This document shows, piece by piece, positions 52,008 to 59,450 of a stretch of DNA of 64,000 nucleotides. The first letter of the stretch is position 1. Every line of letters begins with the position of its first letter. Made by a program: the position numbers and the translations under genes. The stretch is from Streptomyces sp. WM6386 (GTDB lineage Bacteria > Actinomycetota > Actinomycetes > Streptomycetales > Streptomycetaceae). Location: NCBI RefSeq assembly GCF_000972385.1, contig NZ_JXTE01000022.1:49360-113359 (forward strand), given 5' to 3'. Under the pieces are notes generated by a model. It was not told where the DNA came from. It made no database searches and saw only the letters and a list, made by a program, of their open reading frames with translations.

Positions 52008-52074
52008 GTTCGAAATTTCAACAGACGATCGGCATAACGAACACAGGCTAGCCATACCGCGTTTCCCCGGGCAA
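52008..52074 (-). promoter_or_regulatory. Promoter with IclR-type box for the iclR-lactonase operon
   Basis: Minus strand: -35 TTGCCC (52069-52074), 18-bp spacer, -10 TAGCCT (52045-52050), half-site TGTTCG 2 bp from the -10, then box GTTGAAATTTCGAAC (52008-52022). The CGA of the box is 34 bp from the -10, as in the arabinanase promoters. Confidence 0.75.
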
Positions 52075-52158
52075 TGGGCCTGACGATTACGCGCACAGCA
52101 ACCGTCCCGTTTCGGCGGGAAGCGTACGGGTGCGAGGTGCCGGTACTACTGTGTTCGT

Positions 52159-52174
52159 GTGTGACACGTCACAC
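52159..52174. promoter_or_regulatory. Operator-like inverted repeat
   Basis: GTGTGA-CACG-TCACAC, about 45 bp upstream of the GTG at 52217. The regulator is unknown. Confidence 0.5.
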
Positions 52175-52216
52175 TGCGTGGCGTGTCTTGGGGGATGCGG
52201 TTCCTGGGGGGATCTC

Positions 52217-53146
52217 GTGCACGAAATGACCAAGGGGTCGAACGCTGCCCTGGCGGCGCTGGAGGGCAGCCCCCTGGTCGACGTCAGGATCGACCGGCGG
52301 CGCAAGCACCAGGTGGCGCTCTGGCATCTGTCCTGGGCCGAGGTGGCCCATCAGGCACAGCTGCTGATCCGGCACGAGGGGGTCGGCAACGCGGCGCGCA
52401 CCTGGCTGCTCCAGGAGCTGCTGCACTACCTCCAGCACGAGAACTCCGGCTGTCACGGCTTCCAGAACATGGGCTCCGCCTGGGTGCCGGTACGCAACGG
52501 CATCAACGACGAAACCCTCTGCCAGGGCGATCCGCGGGCCCTCGAAGTGGTCGAGAGCTGGGAGCGGCTCATCCGCCAGGTGTGCCTCAGGCTCGGCGGC
52601 GAACTCGGGCAGAAGGTGCTGCCCGCCCAGCGCGTCAGACGCGGCACCGACCACGGGACCCGGCGGAGCCAGCTGGCCGACCGGCTGTGCCTGGAAGGCC
52701 GGCTCCATGCGGAGCTCCGCGTCGAACAGGCCCCCGGACTGCTCACCATCGGCGCCGATCTGCGCACCGGCAGGCTGCGCACCTCCGTCGAGGTCCCCGC
52801 GCCGGACCAGGGCTATCCCCTGACCCGGGCCAAGCGACTGATGCGCCGCCTCGGCGAGGCCCCGGCCGACCTGCACGTGGAGACCCTGGTCGAGGGCGAC
52901 GCCGTCGGCCCGCGCGGCACCCTGGAACGGCTCCGACCGGAACCCGCGGACCTCCTTCCGAAGAACGGCACGCAGATCACCGGATTCCGGCTGTCCCTTC
53001 TCAAGGGCATGGGCAGCACCCGGGGCAACGCCGAGTCCGGCTTCATCCGCAGCGTCGACGACGCCGTGCACCGCTTCTACACGACCGTGGTGGTCCACCT
53101 GGACCAGCCGGTCCCCCGACGTGCCCCGCAGAAGGAACCCGCCTGA
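52217..53146 (+). CDS. Hypothetical protein upstream of the TerD-like gene
   Basis: 309 residues, cytoplasmic, family not recognised. Visible features: an N-terminal basic strand VDVRIDRRRKHQVALWHLSW, a helical region with AARTWLLQELLHYLQHENSG, then a mixed alpha/beta C-terminal half with many Arg and Leu (RAKRLMRRLGEAPADLHVE). The length and spacing of acidic residues could fit a nuclease-like fold, but no catalytic motif is certain. I chose GTG at 52217 because GGGGGGAT lies just upstream; an in-frame ATG at 52226 and an extended start at 52130 are alternatives. The TerD-like gene follows 82 bp downstream, so a role in the same stress response is possible. Confidence 0.65.
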   Translation: MHEMTKGSNAALAALEGSPLVDVRIDRRRKHQVALWHLSWAEVAHQAQLLIRHEGVGNAARTWLLQELLHYLQHENSGCHGFQNMGSAWVPVRNGINDETLCQGDPRALEVVESWERLIRQVCLRLGGELGQKVLPAQRVRRGTDHGTRRSQLADRLCLEGRLHAELRVEQAPGLLTIGADLRTGRLRTSVEVPAPDQGYPLTRAKRLMRRLGEAPADLHVETLVEGDAVGPRGTLERLRPEPADLLPKNGTQITGFRLSLLKGMGSTRGNAESGFIRSVDDAVHRFYTTVVVHLDQPVPRRAPQKEPA

Positions 53147-53195
53147 CCGAGAAGCCCCGGCGCCCCCTCTTCCCTTCCCGATCCGATGTGACAGG

Positions 53196-53205
53196 GTGAC
53201 GTCAC
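53196..53205. promoter_or_regulatory. GTGACGTCAC palindrome upstream of the TerD-like gene
   Basis: Perfect 10-bp palindrome 23 bp before the GTG start at 53229; position fits an operator near the transcription start. Confidence 0.45.
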
Positions 53206-53228
53206 GTCGATGGGTGGGGGGAGTCGCT

Positions 53229-54509
53229 GTGCCTGAGCTTCTCAAGGGCGGGAACACCGTGGTGGGCTCCGGGCCGCTGACCGCCGAGCTGCACACCGTG
53301 GGTGATCCGGTGGATCTGAGTGCGCTGCTGGTGGGGGCGGACGGACGGGTGCGGTCCGATGGGGATCTCGTGTTCTACAACCAGCCCTCGGGTGAGGACG
53401 GGGCCGTGCGGCATGTCGGTGCCGATGGTTCCGGGCCCGAGCGGGTGGTCGTGGATCCGGCCGGGCTGCCCGCGGACGTGGACCGGGTCGTGCTGGTCGG
53501 CAGCTGTGATCCCGACAACGCCGCCCGCACCTTCCGTGAGGTCGATGAGGTCACCGTCCGGGCCCATCAGGCCAACGGTGATCCCGTGGTCTTCCGTGCG
53601 CCCCCGCTGACCGACGGTGAGCGTGCGGTGCTGCTCGTGGAGCTGTACCGGCGGGGCGACGGGTGGAAGCTGCGGGCCATCGGGCAGGGGTACGCCGAGG
53701 GGCTGGCGGGGCTGGCCACGGACTTCGGGATCGATGTGTCCGAGCCGGAGGCCGAGACGCCTCCCGCACAGGCACAGGCGCAGTCGCTGTCGCAGGCACC
53801 GGCGCCCGCACCGGCACCGGCACCGGCACCGACCAGTCTCGTCAAGCCCCCGCTCGGCAAGGTCAGCCTGGACAAGGGCGGCCAGGTTTCGATCAGTCTG
53901 GACAAGTCGGACCGCGAGCTGGTCGTCACCGTGGCCCTGGAGTGGGACGGCGGCAGCGACAAGCGGCGCCGCCAGGGCGCCGACCTGGACCTGTACGCCC
54001 TGTTCGTGCCCGCCTCGAAGGTCCGGCGCGGACCGCGGGATCCGGGCACCTTCGTCAAGAAGGGTCCCATCACCAAGGACCCGGACGTCGTCTACTACAA
54101 GAACCTCGGCTCCCTGAAGGAGCCGCCCTACGTGCAGCTCGACGGTGACTCCCGCACCCCCGGCCGCGAGACGGTCCGCATCGTCCGGCCCGACGAGCAG
54201 GGCTATGTCCTGCTGTGCGCCTACTCCGCCGTCAGCAACGGCTTCGGTTCCTTCAAGAGCTTCGGCGCCAAGGTCGTCGTGGACGACGGCCGCGGATCCA
54301 ACGTCACCGTGCCGCTCTACGAGAACACCTCGACCCGTTTCTGGGTGGCCATCGCCCTCGTCGACTTCACCGCTCCCGACGGTGCGGCGATCCACCACGT
54401 CGAGGCGTACAGCAGCCGCATGACCGAACGCCGTCCGTTCCTGCACCTGGACGGCACGATCCAGATGAACGCGGGGCCGGTGGAGTTCAAGCGCCGGTCG
54501 GACTCCTGA
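53229..54509 (+). CDS. TerD-family stress protein with two TerD-like lobes
   Basis: 426 residues. The first lobe (about 1-165) has the TerD signature LLVGADGRVRSDGDLVFYNQ with VRHVGADGSGPERVVVD. An AP-dipeptide linker (about 185-200) connects to a second lobe (about 205-426) with SISLDKSDRELVVTVALEWD, GADLDLYALFVP, DVVYYKNLG and ETVRIVRPDEQGYVLLCAYS. TerD proteins bind calcium and are linked to tellurite, oxidative and phage stress; single-lobe forms are about 190 residues. The GTG has GGGGGGAG upstream. It is convergent with the PucR gene with only 7 bp between. Confidence 0.87.
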   Translation: MPELLKGGNTVVGSGPLTAELHTVGDPVDLSALLVGADGRVRSDGDLVFYNQPSGEDGAVRHVGADGSGPERVVVDPAGLPADVDRVVLVGSCDPDNAARTFREVDEVTVRAHQANGDPVVFRAPPLTDGERAVLLVELYRRGDGWKLRAIGQGYAEGLAGLATDFGIDVSEPEAETPPAQAQAQSLSQAPAPAPAPAPAPTSLVKPPLGKVSLDKGGQVSISLDKSDRELVVTVALEWDGGSDKRRRQGADLDLYALFVPASKVRRGPRDPGTFVKKGPITKDPDVVYYKNLGSLKEPPYVQLDGDSRTPGRETVRIVRPDEQGYVLLCAYSAVSNGFGSFKSFGAKVVVDDGRGSNVTVPLYENTSTRFWVAIALVDFTAPDGAAIHHVEAYSSRMTERRPFLHLDGTIQMNAGPVEFKRRSDS

Positions 54510-54516
54510 GGCGCTC

Positions 54517-55749
54517 CTAGGGCTTACCCGGCGACTCCCCCAGCACCCCCCTCAACCGCTGCGCCCTGAGCACCAGTTCCAGCTCGAAGCGCCGGTCCGG
54601 GTCGTCGATCTCCGCGCCCCAGAGCTCACGGATCTGACGGAGGCGGTAGCGGACCGTCTGAGGGTGGACGCCCAGCCGGGCGGCCACCTCCGGGGCACCA
54701 CCACGGGTCTCCAGCCAGGCCAGTAACGTCTCGGCGAGGCGGCGGCCGTGCGTGGGGCCGCAGTGGGCCAGGGGGGCCAGGCAGCGCAGGGCGAGGTCGT
54801 CGATCAGTTCCTCCGGCTGCAGGAGGACCAGCGCCTCCGTGTGCTCCGTGCAGTGCAGCACCTCACCCGACGGCAGCAGACGGCGTTCCATCAGGCGTAC
54901 GGCGGCCTCGGCCCAGCGCAGCGACTTCGCCGCGTCGGCCAGCGGGACGGGGGGTCCTATCGCGCCGGACCAGCCGGTCAGGGCGCGGTGGAGGAGTTCG
55001 GGGCGACCCGCCGCGTCCGGTTCGGGGACGACCATGCGTGGCAGTTCGTACTCCATGTCCAGGAGCACTTCCTGGCCGACCGCGGGCGGTACCGCCTCCC
55101 GTGCCGGGCGCAGCAGGACGCCGACGGCGACTCTCTCGGGGAGCGGCCAGCCGATGCGGGCGGCGCGTTCCGTGAGGGCCTCGGCGGGGTCGCCGTGCCG
55201 GTGGCGTTCGACCAACAGGAGTTCCATCAGGCGGCGTTGGAGCCGGAGCCGTTCGCCCGCCTGGCGGGCCGCCGCCTCGGCGTAGCCGCGGACCGACTGG
55301 TCGACGAGGCCGTCGAGGTACTCGTAGCCCGCGTCGACGAGTTCGTACATCGCCGGCGGCGGGATCTCGACGCGCTGGCCGATCTCGGCGAAACGGCGCC
55401 AGGCCAGGCGTACGCCCATGCGGTAGATGGCCTGGAGGGAGTCCAGGCTGCGGCCGTTCAGTCCCTCGCCCCGGCCGAACTCCTGGAAGACACCCGGGGG
55501 GACCGAGGGGCGGCCCTCCGCGGTCTCCAGGTGCTGGACGAAGACCTCGATGGCGCGGCGGATGCCGACGAGGGCCATCGGCTCGCCCGACTCGTCGAGG
55601 ACGACGGGCAGATGGGGGTACTCGCGGCGGATCTCGCGCAGGATCTCCTCGGCGAGCGCCGGTGCCTCCGCCATCGCGATCTCCGCGAACCGGCGCACCT
55701 GAAGCCGGGGTACGTCGAGCCAGGCCGACCGGGAAGTCACCGCCGTCAC
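54517..55749 (-). CDS. PucR/CdaR-family helix-turn-helix regulator
   Basis: 410 residues. The C-terminal HTH of PucR proteins is clear: LAETLLAWLETRGGAPEVAA, then RLGVHPQTVRYRLRQIRELW. The central region resembles the GGDEF-derived CdaR domain; the N-terminal 150 residues are helical (VRRFAEIAMAEAPALAEEIL). Such regulators in Streptomyces control nitrogen, purine or secondary metabolism; no target is adjacent except the small DUF2613 gene 3 bp upstream, with which it appears to form a two-gene unit. Confidence 0.9.
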   Translation of the reverse strand: MTAVTSRSAWLDVPRLQVRRFAEIAMAEAPALAEEILREIRREYPHLPVVLDESGEPMALVGIRRAIEVFVQHLETAEGRPSVPPGVFQEFGRGEGLNGRSLDSLQAIYRMGVRLAWRRFAEIGQRVEIPPPAMYELVDAGYEYLDGLVDQSVRGYAEAAARQAGERLRLQRRLMELLLVERHRHGDPAEALTERAARIGWPLPERVAVGVLLRPAREAVPPAVGQEVLLDMEYELPRMVVPEPDAAGRPELLHRALTGWSGAIGPPVPLADAAKSLRWAEAAVRLMERRLLPSGEVLHCTEHTEALVLLQPEELIDDLALRCLAPLAHCGPTHGRRLAETLLAWLETRGGAPEVAARLGVHPQTVRYRLRQIRELWGAEIDDPDRRFELELVLRAQRLRGVLGESPGKP

Positions 55750-55752
55750 GGC

Positions 55753-55905
55753 TCAACTCCCCTGACCTGCTTGCTCGTACGTGATCAAGGGCGTGTTCGG
55801 CTGGTCGGGCGTCGCTTCGAGCAGCGCGACAATGCCGAACGCGGCCCCCACGGCGAGCGCGGCGGCGGCCACGACGGTGAGTGCGGCGGCGAGCAGTCTG
55901 GACAT
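55753..55905 (-). CDS. DUF2613 family small membrane protein
   Basis: 50 residues. A single transmembrane helix (VVAAAALAVGAAFGIVALL) is followed by the conserved tail EATPDQPNTPLITYEQ, the hallmark of the actinobacterial DUF2613 family, whose function is unknown. The stop lies 3 bp before the PucR start, so the two are very likely cotranscribed. No strong ribosome-binding site is visible. Confidence 0.82.
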   Translation of the reverse strand: MSRLLAAALTVVAAAALAVGAAFGIVALLEATPDQPNTPLITYEQAGQGS

Positions 55906-55929
55906 CGCAGGGTCAGCCTTTCAGTGGCG

Positions 55930-56123
55930 GGGTCCTGTCGTCGGATTCCCGTCGTCCGCCCGAAGGGCGGGCCTCGCGGCGTCTGGTGCTCCCCCAGAGG
56001 GGGCACCCCCAGATCGCAAGGCGCCGGAGCGTCCGCGTGGCGGAGCCACGTGGGCGGTTCGGCAACGCGGCGAGCGTGCGTGCCAGACGCCGCGAGGCAG
56101 GCGGGAATCCGACGACAGGACCC
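55930..56123. mobile_element. MITE-like 194-bp inverted-repeat element
   Basis: Terminal perfect 22-bp inverted repeats: one end starts GGGTCCTGTCGTCGGATTCC (55930-55951), the other ends at 56123. A second pair of perfect 15-bp arms lies just inside (CCTCGCGGCGTCTGG at 55972-55986 and its complement at 56083-56097). The core has small hairpins and no ORF. It fills most of the 368-bp gene-free stretch between DUF2613 and DUF3068. No clear target duplication was identified. Confidence 0.7.
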
Positions 56124-56273
56124 ACGTTCCGGCGGTTGTCCCCACCCCGGCAGTCCACCCTGTCTGTCCGCCCCAGTGTCGACAAGACATTGACACTCCG
56201 TCAAGGGCGGCCTACGGTTCCCGGCCCATAGAGCGGCCCGAACTCCGTACCCTCACGCCCCAGGAGTAGCCGG

Positions 56274-57251
56274 ATGCGCCGTACAGCCTCTCCTTTCTCT
56301 CTGATTCTGCTGGGACTTGGCACGTTTCTGCTGGTCCTGGCGCCCATGCTGGCGTGGTACGTGACCCCACGGGCCGCGGTGAACCCGATCGACATCGACC
56401 AGACCGCCGTCTACAAGGGCACCGGCAGCGTCTTCGACACCGACAAGGTCGAGACCGTGGACGGCCAGACGATCACCGTCACCCAGCGGGTGCGCGGCAA
56501 CGTCGAGGACAGCGAGCGCAGCGGTGACGCGGTCTGGGACGTGACGACCACGGTCGACACCGACAAGACCCTGCCGGCCGCGGATCCGCACGACGCGCTG
56601 GACTTCGTACCGCACCGCTGGGTCATGGACCGCAGAACCACCAAGCCCGTCCACTGCTGCGGCGAGAAGCCGTACATCGAGGGCGAGGCGTATCTGAAGT
56701 TCCCCTTCGACGTGCAAAAACGCGCCTACCAGTGGTGGGACAACACCCTCGGCAACACCATCGTGCTGAGCTACCGGGATACCAGGAAGGTCCAGGGGTA
56801 CACGGGTTACCGGTTCACCGGCACGGTCGCCCCGACGAAGGTCGGCACCCGGATGGTGCCGGGCAGCCTAGTCGGCCGGCCGGACAGCCCGCAGGTGCTG
56901 GCCGAGGAGTGGTACTCCAACCACGGTTTCGAGCTGGTCGTCGACCAGCGCACCGGCCGCGTGATCTACGCGCAGACCGGGCCGAAGCGGACCCTGCGGG
57001 CGCCGGGCGCCAAGAAGGACGCGGTGGTGCTGCTGGACAGCGAGAAGATCGCCTTCACGACCGCGACGCAGCAGGACGCGGTGAAGAAGGCCGAGCAGGA
57101 CAGCGGTCAGCTGAAGGCGATCGGCGAGACGGTGCCGATCGGTGCGGCTGTGCTGGGGTTCGTCCTGGTGGTGGCCGGTTCCGTTTTGGTGGTACGCGGG
57201 AGGCGCCATCCTGGTTCATCCGATACGCCCGATTCCCCGCTCACGATGTGA
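56274..57251 (+). CDS. DUF3068 membrane-anchored exported protein
   Basis: 325 residues. An N-terminal transmembrane segment (FSLILLGLGTFLLVLAPMLA), a large extracytoplasmic domain with a CC pair (KPVHCCGEKPYIEGEAYLKF), WWDNTLGNTIVLSYRDT and HGFELVVDQRTGRVIYAQTG, and a second C-terminal membrane helix (GAAVLGFVLVVAGSVLVV) before a short basic tail. This is the DUF3068 layout, found mainly in actinobacteria that make complex envelopes. CAGGAGT precedes the ATG. It comes before the GT4/methyltransferase/AftD-like group, suggesting an envelope-glycan role (inference). Confidence 0.88.
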   Translation: MRRTASPFSLILLGLGTFLLVLAPMLAWYVTPRAAVNPIDIDQTAVYKGTGSVFDTDKVETVDGQTITVTQRVRGNVEDSERSGDAVWDVTTTVDTDKTLPAADPHDALDFVPHRWVMDRRTTKPVHCCGEKPYIEGEAYLKFPFDVQKRAYQWWDNTLGNTIVLSYRDTRKVQGYTGYRFTGTVAPTKVGTRMVPGSLVGRPDSPQVLAEEWYSNHGFELVVDQRTGRVIYAQTGPKRTLRAPGAKKDAVVLLDSEKIAFTTATQQDAVKKAEQDSGQLKAIGETVPIGAAVLGFVLVVAGSVLVVRGRRHPGSSDTPDSPLTM

Positions 57252-57450
57252 CTGGACGTCAGCTCTAATAACGCCGGAAATTGTCACCTCGGTGAGTAGC
57301 CACGGCGAACGGGTGGGCGAAAACTGTCCACCCCCACCCGAGCACAGTCCACCCACATGACCCTCGCAGTAAGCACTCAAACCCCCCACAGGAACGTAAA
57401 GCTCTCCCCCACGCTCAAAGTTCCGCACCCTGAGACGAGTTGGAGCGCAC

Positions 57451-58638
57451 ATGCCCCAGCACGTACCACCCTCTCCCCCAATCTCGACTTCGCTCGAGCG
57501 GGGGGACCCCCATCACGCCGCCTCGCCCCGGGCGTCGCAGCACCCCTCGGTGCTCCCCCCACCCCCGCGCCGAATCGTTTTCCTTGCCCATCGTGATCTG
57601 GGCAACCCGGCCGCCGGGGGCTCCGAGCTCCTGGTCGACCGGCTCGCCGACGGCCTCACCGGGCTCGGCCACCAGGTCACCCTGCTGTGCGGCGGTCCCG
57701 CGTCGTACCGCGACTACCGGGTCGTCTCCGCGGGCGGCGAACTCGGTCACTTCCTCCGTGCCCGTTCGGCCTTCTCCCGCCAGGTCGGCGACTGCGATCT
57801 GCTGGTCGAGGTCTGCAACGGGATGCCGTACTTCGCGCCCGTCTGGCACCGCGGTCCCACGCTGTGCCTGGTCAACCATGTGCACACCGATCTGTGGAAG
57901 ATGCGGTTCGGCGGGCCGATGGCCCCCGCCGCGCGCCTCGGCCGAAGACTCGAACACTGGGCGCTGACCGGTGCGCAGCACCGGAGTCTGCTGGTGGCCG
58001 TGTCCCCCTCGACGGCCCACGCACTGCGCGGGATCGGCGTCGAGCGGGACCGTATCCGTGTCGTGCACAACGGAGTGGAGGAGCCGGGCCCGCGCGCGGA
58101 CCGCTCCCCCGAGCCGCTGTTCGTGGCGGTCGGCCGGCTCGTCGAGTACAAGCGCATCGACCTGCTGCTGCGGCTGTGGGAGCGGGTACGGCCCGTGACC
58201 GGCGGCCGGCTGCTGATCGTCGGCGACGGTCCCGAACGGGAGCGTCTGGAGCAACTCGCCGGTCCTGGCGTGGAGTTCACCGGCCATGTGTCCGAGGCGG
58301 AGAAGCACCGGCTGCTCTGTGCGGCGTGGCTGCTGCTGCATCCGTCGGCGGTCGAGGGCTGGGGTCTGGTCGTCACGGAGGCCGCGGCCCGTGAGACGCC
58401 GACGATCGCCTTCGACGTACCCGGTCTGCGGGATTCCGTCGTGGACGGGGAGACGGGTGTGCTGGCGCACGGCGAGTCCACGTTCGCGGCGGCCTGGTGC
58501 ACGTTGGCCCTGTCGGGTCATCGCCGTGAACTGATGGGCAAGACGGCCCGAGATCATGCGGCGCGTTATCGCTGGGATCGGACGGTGAGACAGTTCCGTG
58601 CGGTCGCCGCCGAGGCGGTGAGGAGCTGGGCGCCATGA
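57451..58638 (+). CDS. GT4-family glycosyltransferase
   Basis: 395 residues from the ATG at 57451. GT-B fold: RIVFLAHRDLGNPAAGGSEL at the N-terminal domain, then VAVGRLVEYKRIDLLLRLWE, LLIVGDGPERERLEQLAG and the donor-site HPSAVEGWGLVVTEAAARET. The first 35-40 residues are Pro/Ser-rich and correspond to a hairpin repeat at 57470-57513, so the true start may be the GTG at 57550. The stop overlaps the methyltransferase start (ATGA). With the AftD-like gene downstream it probably acts in assembly of a surface glycan. Confidence 0.9.
   Translation: MPQHVPPSPPISTSLERGDPHHAASPRASQHPSVLPPPPRRIVFLAHRDLGNPAAGGSELLVDRLADGLTGLGHQVTLLCGGPASYRDYRVVSAGGELGHFLRARSAFSRQVGDCDLLVEVCNGMPYFAPVWHRGPTLCLVNHVHTDLWKMRFGGPMAPAARLGRRLEHWALTGAQHRSLLVAVSPSTAHALRGIGVERDRIRVVHNGVEEPGPRADRSPEPLFVAVGRLVEYKRIDLLLRLWERVRPVTGGRLLIVGDGPERERLEQLAGPGVEFTGHVSEAEKHRLLCAAWLLLHPSAVEGWGLVVTEAAARETPTIAFDVPGLRDSVVDGETGVLAHGESTFAAAWCTLALSGHRRELMGKTARDHAARYRWDRTVRQFRAVAAEAVRSWAP
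57470..57513. repeat. GC-rich hairpin repeat at the 5' end of the GT4 gene
   Basis: CTCTCCCCC, a TCGA-CTTCG-CTCGA stem region and CGGGGGGACC form one stem-loop. Elements of this kind are usually intergenic in Streptomyces; here it overlaps the annotated coding start. Confidence 0.6.
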
Positions 58639-59450
58639 CGCGGCTGCGGGTGCGTCGTGGCTGGTCGCGCACGCGCGGCGGCAGCCGCACATCAGACACA
58701 GCCCCGCGCCCCTATCGGGGCGCGTCCAAGGATCCCTCGTTTCGACGTTCCCTCGCACTTTTCCGAGCCTTCCTTCACGAACAGGACGACCCCTCCGCCT
58801 GCTACGAACTCCTCGCCCGCGACTCCGTCGACCAGGTCGAGGCCTACGACGGTCCCGTCGCCGGCCGTACGGTCGTCGACGTCGGGGGCGGCAGCGGGTG
58901 CTTCACCGAGGAGTTCCGCAGACGGGGTGCCCAGGCGTACCTCTTCGAGCCCGACATGGCGGAACTCGGTCCCAAGCCGACCGACGGGGCCGTGATCGCC
59001 GACGGATACCTGCTGCCGCTGTACGACGGGGTCGCGGACGTCACCTTCTCCTCCAACGTCCTGGAGCATGTCGCCGATCCGCAGACCTTCGTCAGTGAGC
59101 TCGTACGGGTCACGCGGCCCGGTGGGCTGATCTATCTGTCGTTCACCAACTGGCTGTCCCCGTGGGGCGGCCATGAGTGGGCGCCCTGGCACTACCTGGG
59201 CGCCGAGCGGGCGCGGGCCCGCTACCGGCGCCGTACCGGAAAGGCCGCCAAGCACACCCTCGGCGAGAACCTGTTCGCCGTGCACATCGGCCCGACCCTG
59301 CGGCAGGTGCGCGCCCGCGACGATGTACGGGTGGTCTCGGCGCGCTCCCGCTACTGGCCGTTCCTCGCGGAGACCGTCGTCAAGGCGCCGGGTATCCGCG
59401 AGGTCGCCACCTGGAACCTCCTCCTCATCCTCCGGCGGTGTCCACGATGA
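58635..59450 (+). CDS. SAM-dependent methyltransferase in the surface-glycan cluster
   Basis: 271 residues. SAM motif I is TVVDVGGGSGCFTEEF (about 75-90), with YLFEPDM, DVTFSSNVLEHVADPQ and VRVTRPGGLIYLSFTN typical of class I methyltransferases. The first 30 residues (RRGWSRTRGGSRTSDTAPRP) are encoded by copy 5 of the dispersed hairpin repeat, so the protein either gained an N-terminal extension or starts later without an obvious start codon; conserved-looking sequence begins GASKDPSFRRSLALFRAF. It is coupled by ATGA overlaps to the GT4 gene upstream and the AftD-like gene downstream. Confidence 0.88.
   Translation: MTRLRVRRGWSRTRGGSRTSDTAPRPYRGASKDPSFRRSLALFRAFLHEQDDPSACYELLARDSVDQVEAYDGPVAGRTVVDVGGGSGCFTEEFRRRGAQAYLFEPDMAELGPKPTDGAVIADGYLLPLYDGVADVTFSSNVLEHVADPQTFVSELVRVTRPGGLIYLSFTNWLSPWGGHEWAPWHYLGAERARARYRRRTGKAAKHTLGENLFAVHIGPTLRQVRARDDVRVVSARSRYWPFLAETVVKAPGIREVATWNLLLILRRCPR
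58645..58723. repeat. Dispersed two-hairpin repeat, copy 5 (inside a coding sequence)
   Basis: TGCGGGTGCGTCGTGGCTGG, GCGGC-GGC-AGCCGC stem and GCGCCCC-TATC-GGGGCGC. Unlike the other four copies it lies within an open frame, just after the ATG of the methyltransferase. Confidence 0.85.

Noticed and set aside
57360..57596. Small ORF just upstream of and overlapping the GT4 start
   Set aside because: Codes low-complexity sequence through the hairpin repeat and overlaps the GT4 gene in another frame; no ribosome-binding site or family match.
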